A stretch of DNA of 64,000 nt, from positions 78,679,159 through 78,743,158 of the forward strand of contig CM037595.1 in the NCBI GenBank assembly GCA_021018995.1. Reading direction: 5' to 3'. The DNA is from Chloranthus sessilifolius. Lineage: Eukaryota; Streptophyta; Magnoliopsida; Chloranthales; Chloranthaceae. Below, piece by piece: positions 47,018 through 58,619 of this stretch (its first letter is position 1; the number at the start of each line of letters is the position of its first letter). The translations under genes were made by a program, and so were the position numbers. The notes beneath the pieces are model-generated. The model worked only from the letters and a program-made list of their open reading frames with translations. It was not told the DNA's origin and made no database searches.

Positions 47018-50000
47018 ATGCTAGGGGCGGAGATAGGTGAGACGTCTGAGGCCCGGACCGATATTGTTAGGGAGGCGGACGTTGGGAAGGTAGTTGGAGA
47101 GGAGGTATTGAAGTTTGACCAGTCGATGGTCAGGGAGGAGGCGCTCGAGATTGAGCAGGGGGCTGTTGAGGGCGAGGGTGAGAGAGTTGAGGATGAGATA
47201 CCCGCGGGTGAGAGAACTGAGGGTACCGTTGCAGAGCACCAAGGTGCAGCTATGGAGCATCCGAATCGTAGGCACTTCCCGCTGGATGATTTCTTTGTTC
47301 GAGGCTTGGTAAGCACTCACGAGCAAGAGTTCTTCCATTTCCTTAGTGGCTTAGGTTATAACATAGGCTTATTAGGATTTGGAACCCTTCTAATTTATGT
47401 CAAACCTGTATTAATGATTGATTGTGTGCTCACTCATGCATCATGATTGCTTCTAGGGGTAGGTTATGTTTCTACTCAGTTGTTCTTATCATATTTTTTG
47501 TGTTTATTATAAATTGTCATTGTGTTTGGGGCATATTTGACTTGCTTTTAGTTTCTTTTTTTTTTTAAATTCGTTTTCCTTTCATCATAAGTATGTGTTA
47601 GTTTTACTGTTATTGTTCATGTTTCGTTCAATGGGAGCCCTCGCAGCTGGCTATCAACTCGGCATGGGCTGAGTCTCATGCTTGGTATCATGCCTTATCG
47701 GAGTTTCAGCAGGCATGGTTAGTGTCTTTCGGTTTTGAACCGATCCTAGAGCTGGAGCCCTTTCAGGTTAATCGTGGCCTGATTACGACGATCTTGGAGA
47801 GGTGGAGGGAGGAGCATCAAGCGCTTCTCTTTCCAGTTGGGAGGATGTTACCGACTCTAGAGGACTGGGTCCGCATCACCGGTCTTCATTTTGAGGGTGA
47901 GCCGATCACTGGGTGGATGGCAGGACATTATCTAGAGGTGTGTGAGGAGATCTTGGGTGTACTATATAGGTCGAGCGGCTCGGGGCCAGGTGTAGTTCAG
48001 GTCACTTGGTTTTTTGATATGTTTACGAGTGGCTTCACCTCCCTGAGGTGCCATTCAGAGGCGAAGGTGACCTATGAGGTGCGTTGTATAGTAGTGGTGG
48101 GTCGGGAGCTCATGGTGGAGCCGATGGTAGCTGTGGATAGGGTGCTCAGAGCATTTTTGATGCACTTCCTCGATGCCGTACTTTTCTCTTCTTCAACTCG
48201 AGGATGCGTCATCGAGTTGTTTTTTATGGTACTTGGGGATCTAGATCGAGTCCCTACCTATGCGTGGGGTGCGACCGCGTTGGCGCATCTCTATGAGCAG
48301 CTTTACCGTCGAGGCTAGAGCGTCGCATCGATCGGAGGTTTCCTTTCGTTCATCCAGGTGAGTTTTAATTAATTAATGTCATGAGGTCCTTAGTTTGGTT
48401 ATGTTAGGTCTTTTAATGGTAAATGTTTCTCCTTGTGTGTTACTTTTGTTGTTGTTACTTTTCCTTTCAGTTTTGGGTGTATGATCATTTCTCTTTCCTA
48501 CATCCTGGAGTTCCATTGAAGGTGAGGTTTACGTTCCCACAGATGCACGTGTGGAGGGAGGCATTGAGGGGTCGTTGCTAGTCTTCGAACCTCCAAATCG
48601 CACACGGCCTCTTTGAGGATATGCATGCGGGGCAGGTATAGATCGTCATGTGTATGCTTCTTTTTTCTTTCGTTTTAGTGTTTTAGGATTTGAGTCTTCA
48701 TTGAGGGTCAGCTTGTTTGTTTGGTCGTAGGTGATCTGGAGGCCATATGAGGATGAGGAAGATGCGGAGGTACCGATGATTCAGTCTGGCCGGCCCTTCT
48801 TCGATGTGGATATATGGGTCCATTGTTTTGAGAGGGTGGAGAGGATCCACACTTCTCGCGTGGTACAGCAGCTGGGGCTCGCTCAAGGAGTCCCTCCAGA
48901 GATTCACCACTGAGTGGCGAAGAGGATGACCAGTCCTCTTGGCCAAAATTTCACGGCACGGATGGCTCTTCAGATAGCAGATTTTAGAGTTGGGGGGACT
49001 AGAGTTAGAGGGGCACACGATGAGGTGGAATGCATTAGTGGCTCTTTCGCGATCGGAGGGTCGGAGTCAGCGTCAGCTTTGAGAGAGAGGCTGGCTGCAT
49101 TAGAGCAAGGCCATCTCACCGCGAGTGTGCGAGGGGCATTAGACACTCTCCACAGGTCGATGGAGCGGATGGGGTGTGCTCCTTGTCCGGATGAGGAGAT
49201 GCTGCAGTCTTTAGCCTCCTCGGTTGCTCAGGCTAGGACAACGGAGGATGAGTTAGGGGTTCGGCTAGCAGAGGCTCGGCAGCTCCTGGTGAGTTAATTT
49301 ATGTTTTTTTTTGTATTATGTGGACTTAGTCTTCGGGTCACTCTAACATGGTTGAGGTGTCTCATTTTTTTATTTTGTTTTGGACAGTCTGAGAGGGAGG
49401 GTGAGGTTGCTCGTCAAGCGGCCCTGCTGGATGTCTATCGTAGTCAGCAGCTAGCCGACCGGGAGATAGCGGCCAGTATACGTTCTGAGATTGATCGATT
49501 GGTAAGTGTCTTTCTAAGTATGATTTTGTTCAATTGTTAACATCGTGAGCTTGCCAACTTATATGTTTATTGTTATTCGTAGAGAGCCGAGCTGGTCGTC
49601 GGAGGTCCCATTCCGGCATTTGATCCGTCTTCAGTTGCTTCCTCTAGTCGGGAGGATCCAGCGATGGCTCAGCTTCGGGCTGAGCTAGATCATTGGGTAA
49701 GTTCCGTTCAATCTTACTTGCATCATTGCATTAGCTTGTTGAGTGTCGTTGTTTTACTTTCTTAGTAGTTTACTAATATCATGTGACATTTCAGCGTCAG
49801 GTTGTCGAGGATCTTCAGACGAGGGCGGCGACTGCTACCTCTCTACGTCCAGAGAGCCAGGTAAAGTTTCTTTTGATGTGGGATAATTCTGTTTCGGTTA
49901 TTCCATCTTTATCTTATTCTGACATATCTTGTGTCGGATTATTTGGTTCTTTGTGCAGGCTATTCCGGATTTCGTTCCCGAGGCTCCCCCTCAGGAGTCT

Positions 50001-50832
50001 ATTCTCATCCCTACTCAGGTATGTTTTAGTTATTGTGTTTGTAGTTTGTTTATCATTATAGTATTTTTGATATATTTATCTATTTTTGTTGCAGCCGCCT
50101 ACGTTTATTGTTCCTCCTGTGCCTCCTGTCGATCCAGTGACCACTGAGATAGTTGAGCGACTCTTGAGGGAGAGGCTGGATCTGGTATAGTTCTTTCCTT
50201 TTTTAAAGTTTCTTATTTTGTTCATGTATATATTAGTTTTTACGTGACTTGATGCAGTTATGCAGGTTCATCAGCTAGAGGAGGTGCGTCTAGAGGCGAT
50301 GCGATCGCGAGCCACTCCTGAGGCGAGAAGAGTCCTAGGGGAGATGTAGAGTCATGCTGACTTATTTGCTGAGATAATGGCGACTCAGATGACTTATACT
50401 GAGGCATTAGAGGCAGCTCGTCGAACGATGTGGGCAGAGATGCAGGCGTCCCTAGATCAGCTACAGTATTGTCTGCTGAGGAGTGAGCAAGGGATATATA
50501 GGCTATCTCATCAGCTTGCTGGATCGGATTCGAGGGCGACGGGTTCCTCGACTGGATAGTCTCATCGCACGTCGCATGATCGTACTAGGTGTGATGCTCA
50601 TGACGATGCAGTGGTTCATGAGGTTCTAGCATGGTATCCTCCTCGTTCTCGATCGAGGTGGTCTATTAGTCAGACGAGTGAGGGAGGATCTGTGGCAGGG
50701 CCTTGTCGCTTAGAGGTTCCATCGACTCCGGGTATCGGGATCGTATTCTCGGAGGACCAGTCCACAGACCTCCGAGCTGATGATACTGGGGACAGCAGTG
50801 CTCGACCGTCTCAGTGGCAGCGTAGGGATTAG
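47018..50832 (+). pseudogene. Multi-exon plant mobile domain (PMD) gene, antisense in T5 (broken)
   Basis: PMD proteins (Pfam PF10536) occur in plant transposable elements and in host relatives such as MAIL1/MAIN. Coding-like blocks with GT...AG borders are 47018-47308, 47647-48357, 48471-48635, 48731-49288, 49388-49501, 49583-49696, 49795-49860, 49959-50018, 50095-50184 and 50266-50832. The first block is glutamate-rich. The second shows LLFPVGRMLPTLEDWVRITG, the PMD core, and the fourth VIWRPYEDEEDAEVP and RVVQQLGLAQGVP, late PMD marks. Later blocks are charged and coiled-coil-like (for example LRERLAALEQGH). It lies opposite to gag-pol, between integrase and the 3' LTR, behind its own TATA box. 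Few breaks. Borders are read by eye. Confidence 0.75.
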
Positions 50833-52502
50833 GTGTGTGAGTGTATGGTTTTTTTTTTTTGTATCTATAGCGTGCGTGCTGTTGTATATATAGGGGGTGT
50901 CCCCAGTGATAGATGTAAAAAGAAATGGAAATTTTTTTGACACATATATATAGAGATTTTTTTTTTATTTAGATGTACCTGATTGGCTCCTTTTTCTTTT
51001 AGTTACCCCTTGCGTCTACTTTTGCTTTCAATTTCTTTAGCGCTATCAACCTTCATTGGGATTTGGATGCTTCCTAAGCTGGCCTAGTGATGGTTGAAGG
51101 CTACTTCGTATTTGCACATGTGAGAGTAATGTTGTCAGTAGTTTTATTCGTCCCCTTGCTAGTTGTCAAGGGGGTAAGTGTCTCAGACTGGAGTCTAGTA
51201 GTAAAAGATGGATATGTGCTCTTCTCTTTTTTTTTTTCTTCTTTTTTTTTTCTTTTTTTTTGAAACAAAAATAATACAACAGGGAAAGTAAATAGCTAAA
51301 ATGGAAATAATAACAAAACAATAAAATAAAAATGCCCCAGTGTAGGAGCTTGGTAGGATCGACAGTATGGTATCTTTGGTAGTGCTTCCCGGAGGATAAC
51401 TTCATCATTTCTTATTTTCTTTGTGGACAAGCCGGCGCTTCTGACATGATTCTTTGTCTAATCCAAAAAAATGCCCCAGCGTCAAGATGTAATGGAGCTT
51501 TTTCGAGTTTTGAGATAAGCACTTTGGGTTTATAAGCAGTCATGGGTATCTGGTGAGTTAGTTTTAAAGAAAAAAGTTTATCGGTACTGTCACCCAACTG
51601 GTGAGGTCATCTTTACGATTAGGTCAGTTGTATACGGGGTCTATCCTAGGGTGGTGGTCACCCTATCCTATGGTTATTAGAAAAGTATGGTATGTATAGT
51701 AGGTGATTGCGCCAGTCGTCATTCATTAGTTTTCAGTTTCCTTTCTAGGAATATCCTGCAAGACTTCTGATTTATTGTCCGAAAATAAAAATAGCAGAGG
51801 GAGGTAAGGCTCAATGATGGGAGTAGTTTGTATCTAATGCTTTCCAAAAAGGGGTAGGTAACAGTCTTTTTCTCAGGGGGGTACGGGATGCCATGATCGA
51901 GCTCTTCATCATGTTTCGGCACCATCAAAATCTCACATTCTTTGGTTAGCAGGAGTTTATCCTCCTCCCGCCACCTTACGACGACATCTAGTAGTATGGG
52001 GACATCAGGGGTGCCCTCGCAGCTTGCTTATACACTTCTAGTGAAGTTACTAGAGATGTCCTCCCGGCCTACTTATGCTTCCCTAAGCTCATTGACTTGT
52101 TCATTCGTCGTAATGCTCTCATTCAATCTTTTTTTTTACATGTAAACGCATATATTTTTTTTGAAAGCATCCAACTAGTGCAAGAATAATGAGTTTTGAT
52201 TGAACCTAACATCTTCATTTTTTTTGCTCTAACATCTCCTCCAATGGCAGGGAAGGGAAGTGAGGATCGAGTGTTACTTATGTTTTTAAAAGGGGTTAGA
52301 TAGGTCACTAGTCCTTTGATCAAATTGCCCGAATGAGAAAAGGTGGGAAATAGATCAGAGGTCTTAAGGATATTCTAAGAGTTGAAGGCGTACGACCAAT
52401 GAATGGGTCGTGACAACTACGGAGGTGGTAAGTATAAGTATTTAACCACAGGATGTGATGATCACAGGATTAGGGATAGTATTTTCTAAGGTACATGGCA
52501 TT
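50833..52502. other. Spacer between the convergent PMD gene and T5 integrase
   Basis: 1.7 kb where the 3' ends of the antisense PMD gene and of pol face each other. It has pyrimidine runs around 51220-51265 and AT-rich stretches. I see no gene; short open pieces on either strand have no recognisable product. Termination signals for both transcripts would be expected here. Confidence 0.5.
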
Positions 52503-53820
52503 TCAAGGACTTGGGAGTTCTTCCCCATCTTGATTCGCTAGTTTATAGGCATTTCCAGGGTATGCAACTATTATGACATATGGGCCTTCCCAGTTCAGTT
52601 TCAATTTTCCTTTCGGGTGGGCGTGCTTGGAAGGCATAATTTTCTTTAAGACTAATTCTCCAATATTAAAGGTTCGTTCGAGGACTTTCTTATCGTAAGC
52701 CCTAGCTACTCTCCATTGATATACCTGAGCGTGCTCAGGTACCCTTAGATGTGTTTTATCAAGTTGCTCTAACTGTGTGAGTAGGGCAATTCTCCTCTCA
52801 TCTAAGGATAGCTCATCATTGAGTTGAATGCGTAAAGACGACACTTGTATCTCATATGGTAGGACTTCCTCCATTCTGTAGGTGAGGAGGTAGGGAGTTT
52901 GGCTAGTGGCCATACGAATAGAGGTCCTATAAGCTCAGAGTGCTTCTGGTAGTCGTTCAGGCTAGTCGGCTCCATTACTTATTTCTACTGTGCATTTTAA
53001 GATTCGAATTAGCATTTTGTTTGTAGCCTCTGCCTGTCCATTGCCTTGAGGCTAGAACAGTGATGAGTGGCGTAAATCGATGTCATACTTCTTGCATAAC
53101 TTCTTCATCTTCTCAATGATAAACTGTGGTCCGTTGTCAGTGACAAACATTCTGGAAACTCCAAATCGGGTGATGATATTCTGAATGATAAACCCCGGTA
53201 GTGTTGAAGCAGTGATTCTGACATAGGATTCAGCTTCTACCCATTTGGTGTAGTATTCGGTTGCTGTAAGGATAAATGCGTGCTTGTGAGTGTTCCCAAC
53301 TGTGTCGGTGAAGGGTCCAATGACATCGAAGGCCCACATTGAGAATGGCCATGGCGAGGTCATAGTGTTCAATGCAACTGATGGAGCTTTAATGAGTGAG
53401 GCATGTTCTTGGCATTGCTTGCAGGATTGGAGGTAGAGGTGACAATCTCTTATCATTGTCGGCAAGAAGTAACCTTATTGTATAACTTGATCAGCGAGTC
53501 TCTATCTACCCGAGTGGGAGCCGCAAGCACTGGCGTGTGCTTCTTGGATGATGTATTGTCCTTCGGTGGTCCTGATGTATCATAGTAGTACTCCTTTGGT
53601 GAAGGCTTCTTTGTATAATATTTCACCGAATATGTAGAATCGGCCGCATCGATTCCTTATAGTCTTTTGTTCGATTTTCATAGCGTACGGAGGAACATGT
53701 TGATACTTCAAGAAATTCCATATATCAAAGTACCATGGTTGTCCATCGTCAATCGGTGATTTTTCAAATCTAAACATAGCGACTTCGGTTTCTGCCTTGA
53801 CGTGCTTTTCCGGGATAATT
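52503..53820 (-). pseudogene. T5 integrase (broken)
   Basis: The zinc-binding part ends CKQCQEHASLIKAP. The catalytic core shows MWAFDVIGPFTDTVGNTHKH (first aspartate) and FVTDNGPQFI (second aspartate). The C-terminal part shows RTFNIGELVLKKIM and KLKLNWEGPYVII, the GPY-type end module of Ty3/gypsy integrases. Full family length is represented, with several breaks. Confidence 0.85.
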
Positions 53821-53899
53821 ACTCCTTTTAGTTTTGTACTTGTGGGGAGGATGAGCAGTTCTCTCTTGATGGTCCATGCTACCTAGTGGGCGGGTACTG

Positions 53900-54365
53900 T
53901 CAGTTTTTCAATGAAGAAGGTTTTGGTATTTTTTCCGATAGATATTTGGATGACCGAGGCTAGCGTGGCTAAGGAATTTGCGAGCATATTTTCTCATTTA
54001 GGGATGTGCGTAAAAGATATTCTTTCGAATTTCTTTACTAAATATTGAGCGGTTTCTAGGTATGCCATTAGTCTTCTTTCCTTAGTTTTCCATTCTCCTA
54101 TGACTTGTGAAATTACTTGTTTAGAATCACTGATGATTTTTAACTGTTTAACTCCTAATTGAAGTGTCGCTCGTAGTCCAGCTATAAAAGCTTCATATTC
54201 TGCGACATTATTAGTGACAAAAAAATCTAGTTGAAAAGCTTTAGGTATGACAACTCCTTCTGGGCTTAGGAGGACTATCTTGATGCCTTTTCCTTTGTGG
54301 TTTAGAGAGCCGTCGAAATAAAGGGTCCATGAGGTCTTGTCGGGCTCTTCGTTATGAATCACGAA
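53900..54365 (-). pseudogene. T5 archaeal-type RNase H (second RNase H)
   Basis: SWTLYFDGSLNHKGKGIKIV and NNVAEYEAFIAGLRATLQLG, then IISDSKQVISQVIGEW, hold the acidic catalytic positions of the extra RNase H found in Tat elements. It lies between RT-RNase H and integrase as expected. Fossil. Confidence 0.87.
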
Positions 54366-54599
54366 TAGGTCTTCGTCAGGAAAATTCGCATGTATGGGTT
54401 CATCGTTCGGGAGTGGGAGGTCCGCGAGATAATCAGTGATGGCCTATCCTTTGATCGATTTCTGCATGACATAAGTGATGTTGAATTCTTATAATAACAT
54501 GTGCTTGTGAGCGATCTTTCCTGATGTTGCGGGCTTTTCGAATACATACTTCAGAGGGTCCATTCGTGCTAATACTAATATTTTATGTGCTCCAAAATA

Positions 54600-55740
54600 G
54601 TGTCATAATTTGGTTGAGGCCCACACCAATGCGAGGCAAGTCTTCTCCATCGGAGTATATTTTTATTTGTACTCAACCATCGCCCTACTGAGGTAGTAGA
54701 TAGCCTTCTCTCTCTTGTCGTCTTCTTCGTATTGTCCCAGAATTACTCCCATTGCTTTGTTGTTCGCTGAGAGGTATAAAATTAGAGGTTTTCTGGGGAC
54801 AGGTGGCGATAGTATCGGCGGGCTAAGGAGGTATTTCTTAATATTGTCGAAGGCTTGCTGACACTGATCATCCCATTTGTATTCAGCTCCTCCTTTAAGT
54901 AGTCTGTAAAAAGGATCACATCTGTCTGAATGCTGGGAGATAAATCTCCTGATGAATTGCAATCTTCTTATCAGGCCTCGTAATTCTTTAATATTACTAG
55001 GAGGCGGCATCTCGAGGATGGCTCTGACTTTTGTAGGGTCAACTTCGATCCCTCGCTTGCTAACTATAAAACCAAGTAATTTTCCTGAGGTGACTCCGAA
55101 AACACATTTCTTTGGGTTCATTTTTAGCTGATACTTCTTAGCTCTTTATAAAATTAGTCGGAGCGCTTCAACATGTCCTACTCGCGTCTAAGACTTCACT
55201 AATATGTCATCGACGTAGACTTTTACACACTTATGCATCATGTCGTAAAAGATAGCCATCATGGCGGGTTGATATGTGGGTTCTGCTTTCTTGAGCCTAA
55301 AAGGCATAACGATGTAATAGTATGTTCCCCATGGTGTGGTGAAGAAAGTCTTCTCTTGGTCGGACTCCACTAACTTGATCTGATTATATCAAGAGAAGTC
55401 GCCCATAAAGGATAGCATCTCATGTCTCGCGGTGTTGTCAACTAGAGTGTCAATGTATGAGAGTGGGAAGTCATCTTTTAGGCATGCCTGGTTGAGATTT
55501 CAGAAGTCGATGCAAACTCGTACTCTACCGTCCTTCTTGGTGACAGGTACTATGTTGGTGACCCACTTAGGGTAAAGAACGACTTTAATAAATTTGGCTT
55601 TGTGTAGCTTGTCGACTTCTTCTTTGACTTGGAGGACAATTTGTGGGTGCATCCTACGGAGTTTTTGCTTAACAGGCTTTGCATCAGGTTCTAAGACAAG
55701 ACGATGTTCTACTAAACTCGGGTCTAAACCAAGCATGTTC
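54600..55740 (-). pseudogene. T5 reverse transcriptase and RNase H (broken)
   Basis: RT start GLDPSLVEHRLVLEPDAKPV, then YPKWVTNIVPVTKKDGRVRV and CIDF. The active site is VYVDDILVKS. The thumb and connection show MNPKKCVFGVTSGKLLGFIV and LQFIRRFISQHSDRCDPFYR, and the first RNase H shows PLILYLSANNKAMGVILGQY. Standard Ty3/gypsy order and length, with several breaks. Confidence 0.9.
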
Positions 55741-55769
55741 TCATAGGACCATGCAAAAGAGTCGAGGTG

Positions 55770-57450
55770 TTCTTATAGGACTTGTATAATTTGTTGGCGT
55801 TCCTTAAAGCTAAGCATTGCACTAATCAATAGCTTCTTAGGTTTCTCTTCAGTGCCAAAGTTAAGTTCTTCGGTGGGTTCTGCGGCAGCTTGGGTTTGCT
55901 CATAGAAATGCTTGATAACCCGTTGGAAGTCTAATACCTCCTGGGCAATTGGTGCTCTTTCTTCATCTTCGGTAAGTTTGTATACTGCAAAGTTATCAGA
56001 CTGGGGATTTGAATTTGCGAAAGGTAACCCTTCATCGGTACAATTTATAACCGAGAGATCTTTAGTAAGGTAAAGGTCAAGGCTATTGATTCTTCCTTCA
56101 AAGTTATGAAGTATCTCATCCAGTATGATCACTGGCTTGTTGTTTAGCCGGGATGCTTTACGTCCTTGTGTGGGGAATAAGTTAGAAACCTTAGGAGAAG
56201 AGTCTCCTTATTGGTCACAAATCTGGTTAGGGATGAAGGGTTCCCTTTCTTTTCTGAGGTTTTCTGATTTTTTTAGATTTTGCATTTTCGAACTCTTAGG
56301 GTTTTCTGTCTTTTCTATTTTTTTTATTTTTGATAATAAGTATGGTACAGGGTTGGACGCCTCAAGGGGCGCCGGAGGAATTTCTTCCTCTAGTTGAGGG
56401 AGCGAGACGGCTGCTGGAGCCGTTCGGACGATCCTTCGAGAAATGTAGACTTGTTGTAAATTTGGCGTTCTTTTTTTTTTTGGAGTCCTCAGCTAATGAG
56501 ACCTTTTGAATAAGTGACATAGGCGATAGTGGCACCGACATTCGGATTTCCTCTGTCACATTAATGGCCTCTTCATCGAAGAAACTTTGAAGATTGTAAT
56601 CGATCGAGCTATCCGCTTCTGAGTCATAATATGGTGGTTCTTCCCACTAAGGGGGATCTCCCAAAGGATCCTCAGGGGTAGCAAGTTCTTTTCCTTGATC
56701 TTCATAATATATTGGGATGAGCGCGCATGCTCGGTAGCGAGGTTGATAATGGTCAATAACGCAAGGGGATTTCCAAGGGCATTCCCATCCCTCTAGATTA
56801 GAATCGAAGATGGTATCAAACTCATCCTCTTGATCTGATAATGCTTGAAGTCCTAAATTAGCTCGTTCGGCTAACTCGAGTGTAGGGAGATCTACCCAGT
56901 AGTCTTCATCATCACTCGAGAGAGGTTGTCATTCCTCTTTGAGAGATTTCTAAAATATTTGGAGTTGTAGCGAATCCAGGGATGTAGAAGTGTCTAGTTC
57001 AAGTTCCTCATCAAACTCTATAAAAGGGGTTGAGTGTTTCCTTCGAGATCAAATGGATAGCCATCGGGATTCTCTGCTCCTTATGCCAGTAGCTGAGCTG
57101 GTAGGTCATTGCTGGTGTCTATCATCGCGGGGTTGGAATGGTTTGATTCCTCTATCGCAGACCGTCGGGCCCACTCAATGAAGCATTCTAATATACTGGT
57201 GCATGCCCTACAGCGATGCTGGTAAGGGTGAACGATACAAGGGGAATCCCATGGGCATTCCCACCCTCCAAGGCCAAGGCCGAGGCGGATGCTATACAGG
57301 TTAAGATTCTCTTACGGAGTGTCATCCTCTTCCCACGTTAAGTGCAAGTGCCCTTCGTCATCTTGTAGGGTAGCTATATGAAAGTCTTCGTCATTGGTAG
57401 ATTCCCAATTTTCTAATTATGGTTTGGTTCCTGGAGGTTCTTCTCTTCTC
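55770..57450 (-). pseudogene. T5 linker between G-patch and RT (broken)
   Basis: It contains the acidic block MIILDEILHNFEGRINSLDL and LNFGTEEKPKKLLISAMLSF, which leads into RT as in other Tat elements. Serine-rich pieces lie around 56360-56760. No catalytic motif is visible. Collinear with T2 at 20600-22200. Confidence 0.65.
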
Positions 57451-57555
57451 TTTTCTATAGACTATTTGAGATCAAACAAGGGTTTAACTCCTTCGAGTGG
57501 TTCATCAATGTCGTCGTTGAGGCTTGTCAAATCACTAAATGCTTTGGCCATTTGT

Positions 57556-58215
57556 TCAATTTTTGTTTCTTTGGGATTTGACGAAGGACACCTCCTTACT
57601 CTTCGGCACGTCAGCTTTCTCAGTGGTCCCATAGATGAAGTGGTCATATAGAGTCCATTTCGGTGAGGAAGGGCATAAGTCGACTTGTGGGTCGTCCGAT
57701 TGATAACCTAACCCTATGTGTTTGCACATTTTTGTTGGGACGACGGGTCCTATACGACCTTGTTTATTCTTACCGAGTCCGGTGTGAGGGACATATCCAA
57801 GTTGGTACATGAGATCCCACAATTTTGTCGCGGTGGGGTTGATGTCATAAAGTTTGGAGAGGTCTTGACCAACCTCTCTCTTCACTAGGTTCTGTTGACG
57901 CATTAGGAGAGAACTAGGACGGTCAAGGGGACCGATTTTTGCAACAGTTGCCTCTCTTGGGGTTTGGGTCTTTTGAATATGACCTGTGTTTAATACATAA
58001 TCGTGAGCGATTGGTATGCTCACCGCGTAATTAGTATCCATCTCCTGGATGGGTGCATCGACGTATATACAGACGATGGAGTCCTCGTATGGGAATTTAA
58101 CGCATTGATGATATGTAGATGCAATAGCCTTCATGGACTCTAGCCATTTCCTTCCTAAGATAAGATTGTATGTACTAGCAGAATCAAAAATATGGAAAGT
58201 AATGTCTTTCATCAC
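57556..58215 (-). pseudogene. T5 protease C-terminal part and G-patch-like domain
   Basis: The first part has STYNLILGRKWLESMKAIAS, the ILGR strand of retropepsins. About 110 residues later LMYQLGYVPHTGLGKNKQGR fits the G-patch pattern. The two lie in one open piece of 219 residues, so the module is part of the polyprotein directly after protease. Same order in T2. Fossil. Confidence 0.75.
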
Positions 58216-58230
58216 AGGTCTAAGGAGAAC

Positions 58231-58596
58231 CTAGAGTTTAATAGTTTCTTTCATGAAACGACGTGAGCCATCATAGGCTATAAGTGACAGTGCAGAGGGC
58301 CTAACATCTTGTTCTGTGTATTTGAGAGTCTTTAACGTGGTGAGAGGACAGATGTTAAGAGTTGCTCCCATGTCAACTAGCGTGTGTGGTATGGAAAATC
58401 CTCTAATTATGACTATAAGATATATGGGGGCCGCACTTCCGCGGAGGGACTCTTTAGGCATGTCTACATCTGTGAAAGTGAGCGCCAGAAGTTGCACCAT
58501 GATCGAAGCGATTTGATGATGCTCATCTAGAGTTGTGTTCTCATCCACTTGCATGTCTTCAAGTGTCCTTATCAACAACCGGTGATGATCAGGCAA
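58231..58596 (-). pseudogene. T5 aspartic protease, N-terminal part
   Basis: HTLVDMGATLNICPLTTLKT is the active-site pocket region of a retropepsin, followed by SALSLIAYDGSRR. Upstream wording TFTDVDMPKESLRGSAAPIY is shared with T2. Fossil. Confidence 0.78.
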
Positions 58597-58619
58597 TTTT
58601 TTAATGAGTTCTAGTATGG

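Noticed and set aside
47021-47338. Minus-strand ORFs over the first PMD block
   Set aside because: Shadow frames of the plus-strand glutamate-rich coding block. They lack recognisable domains and have no promoter.
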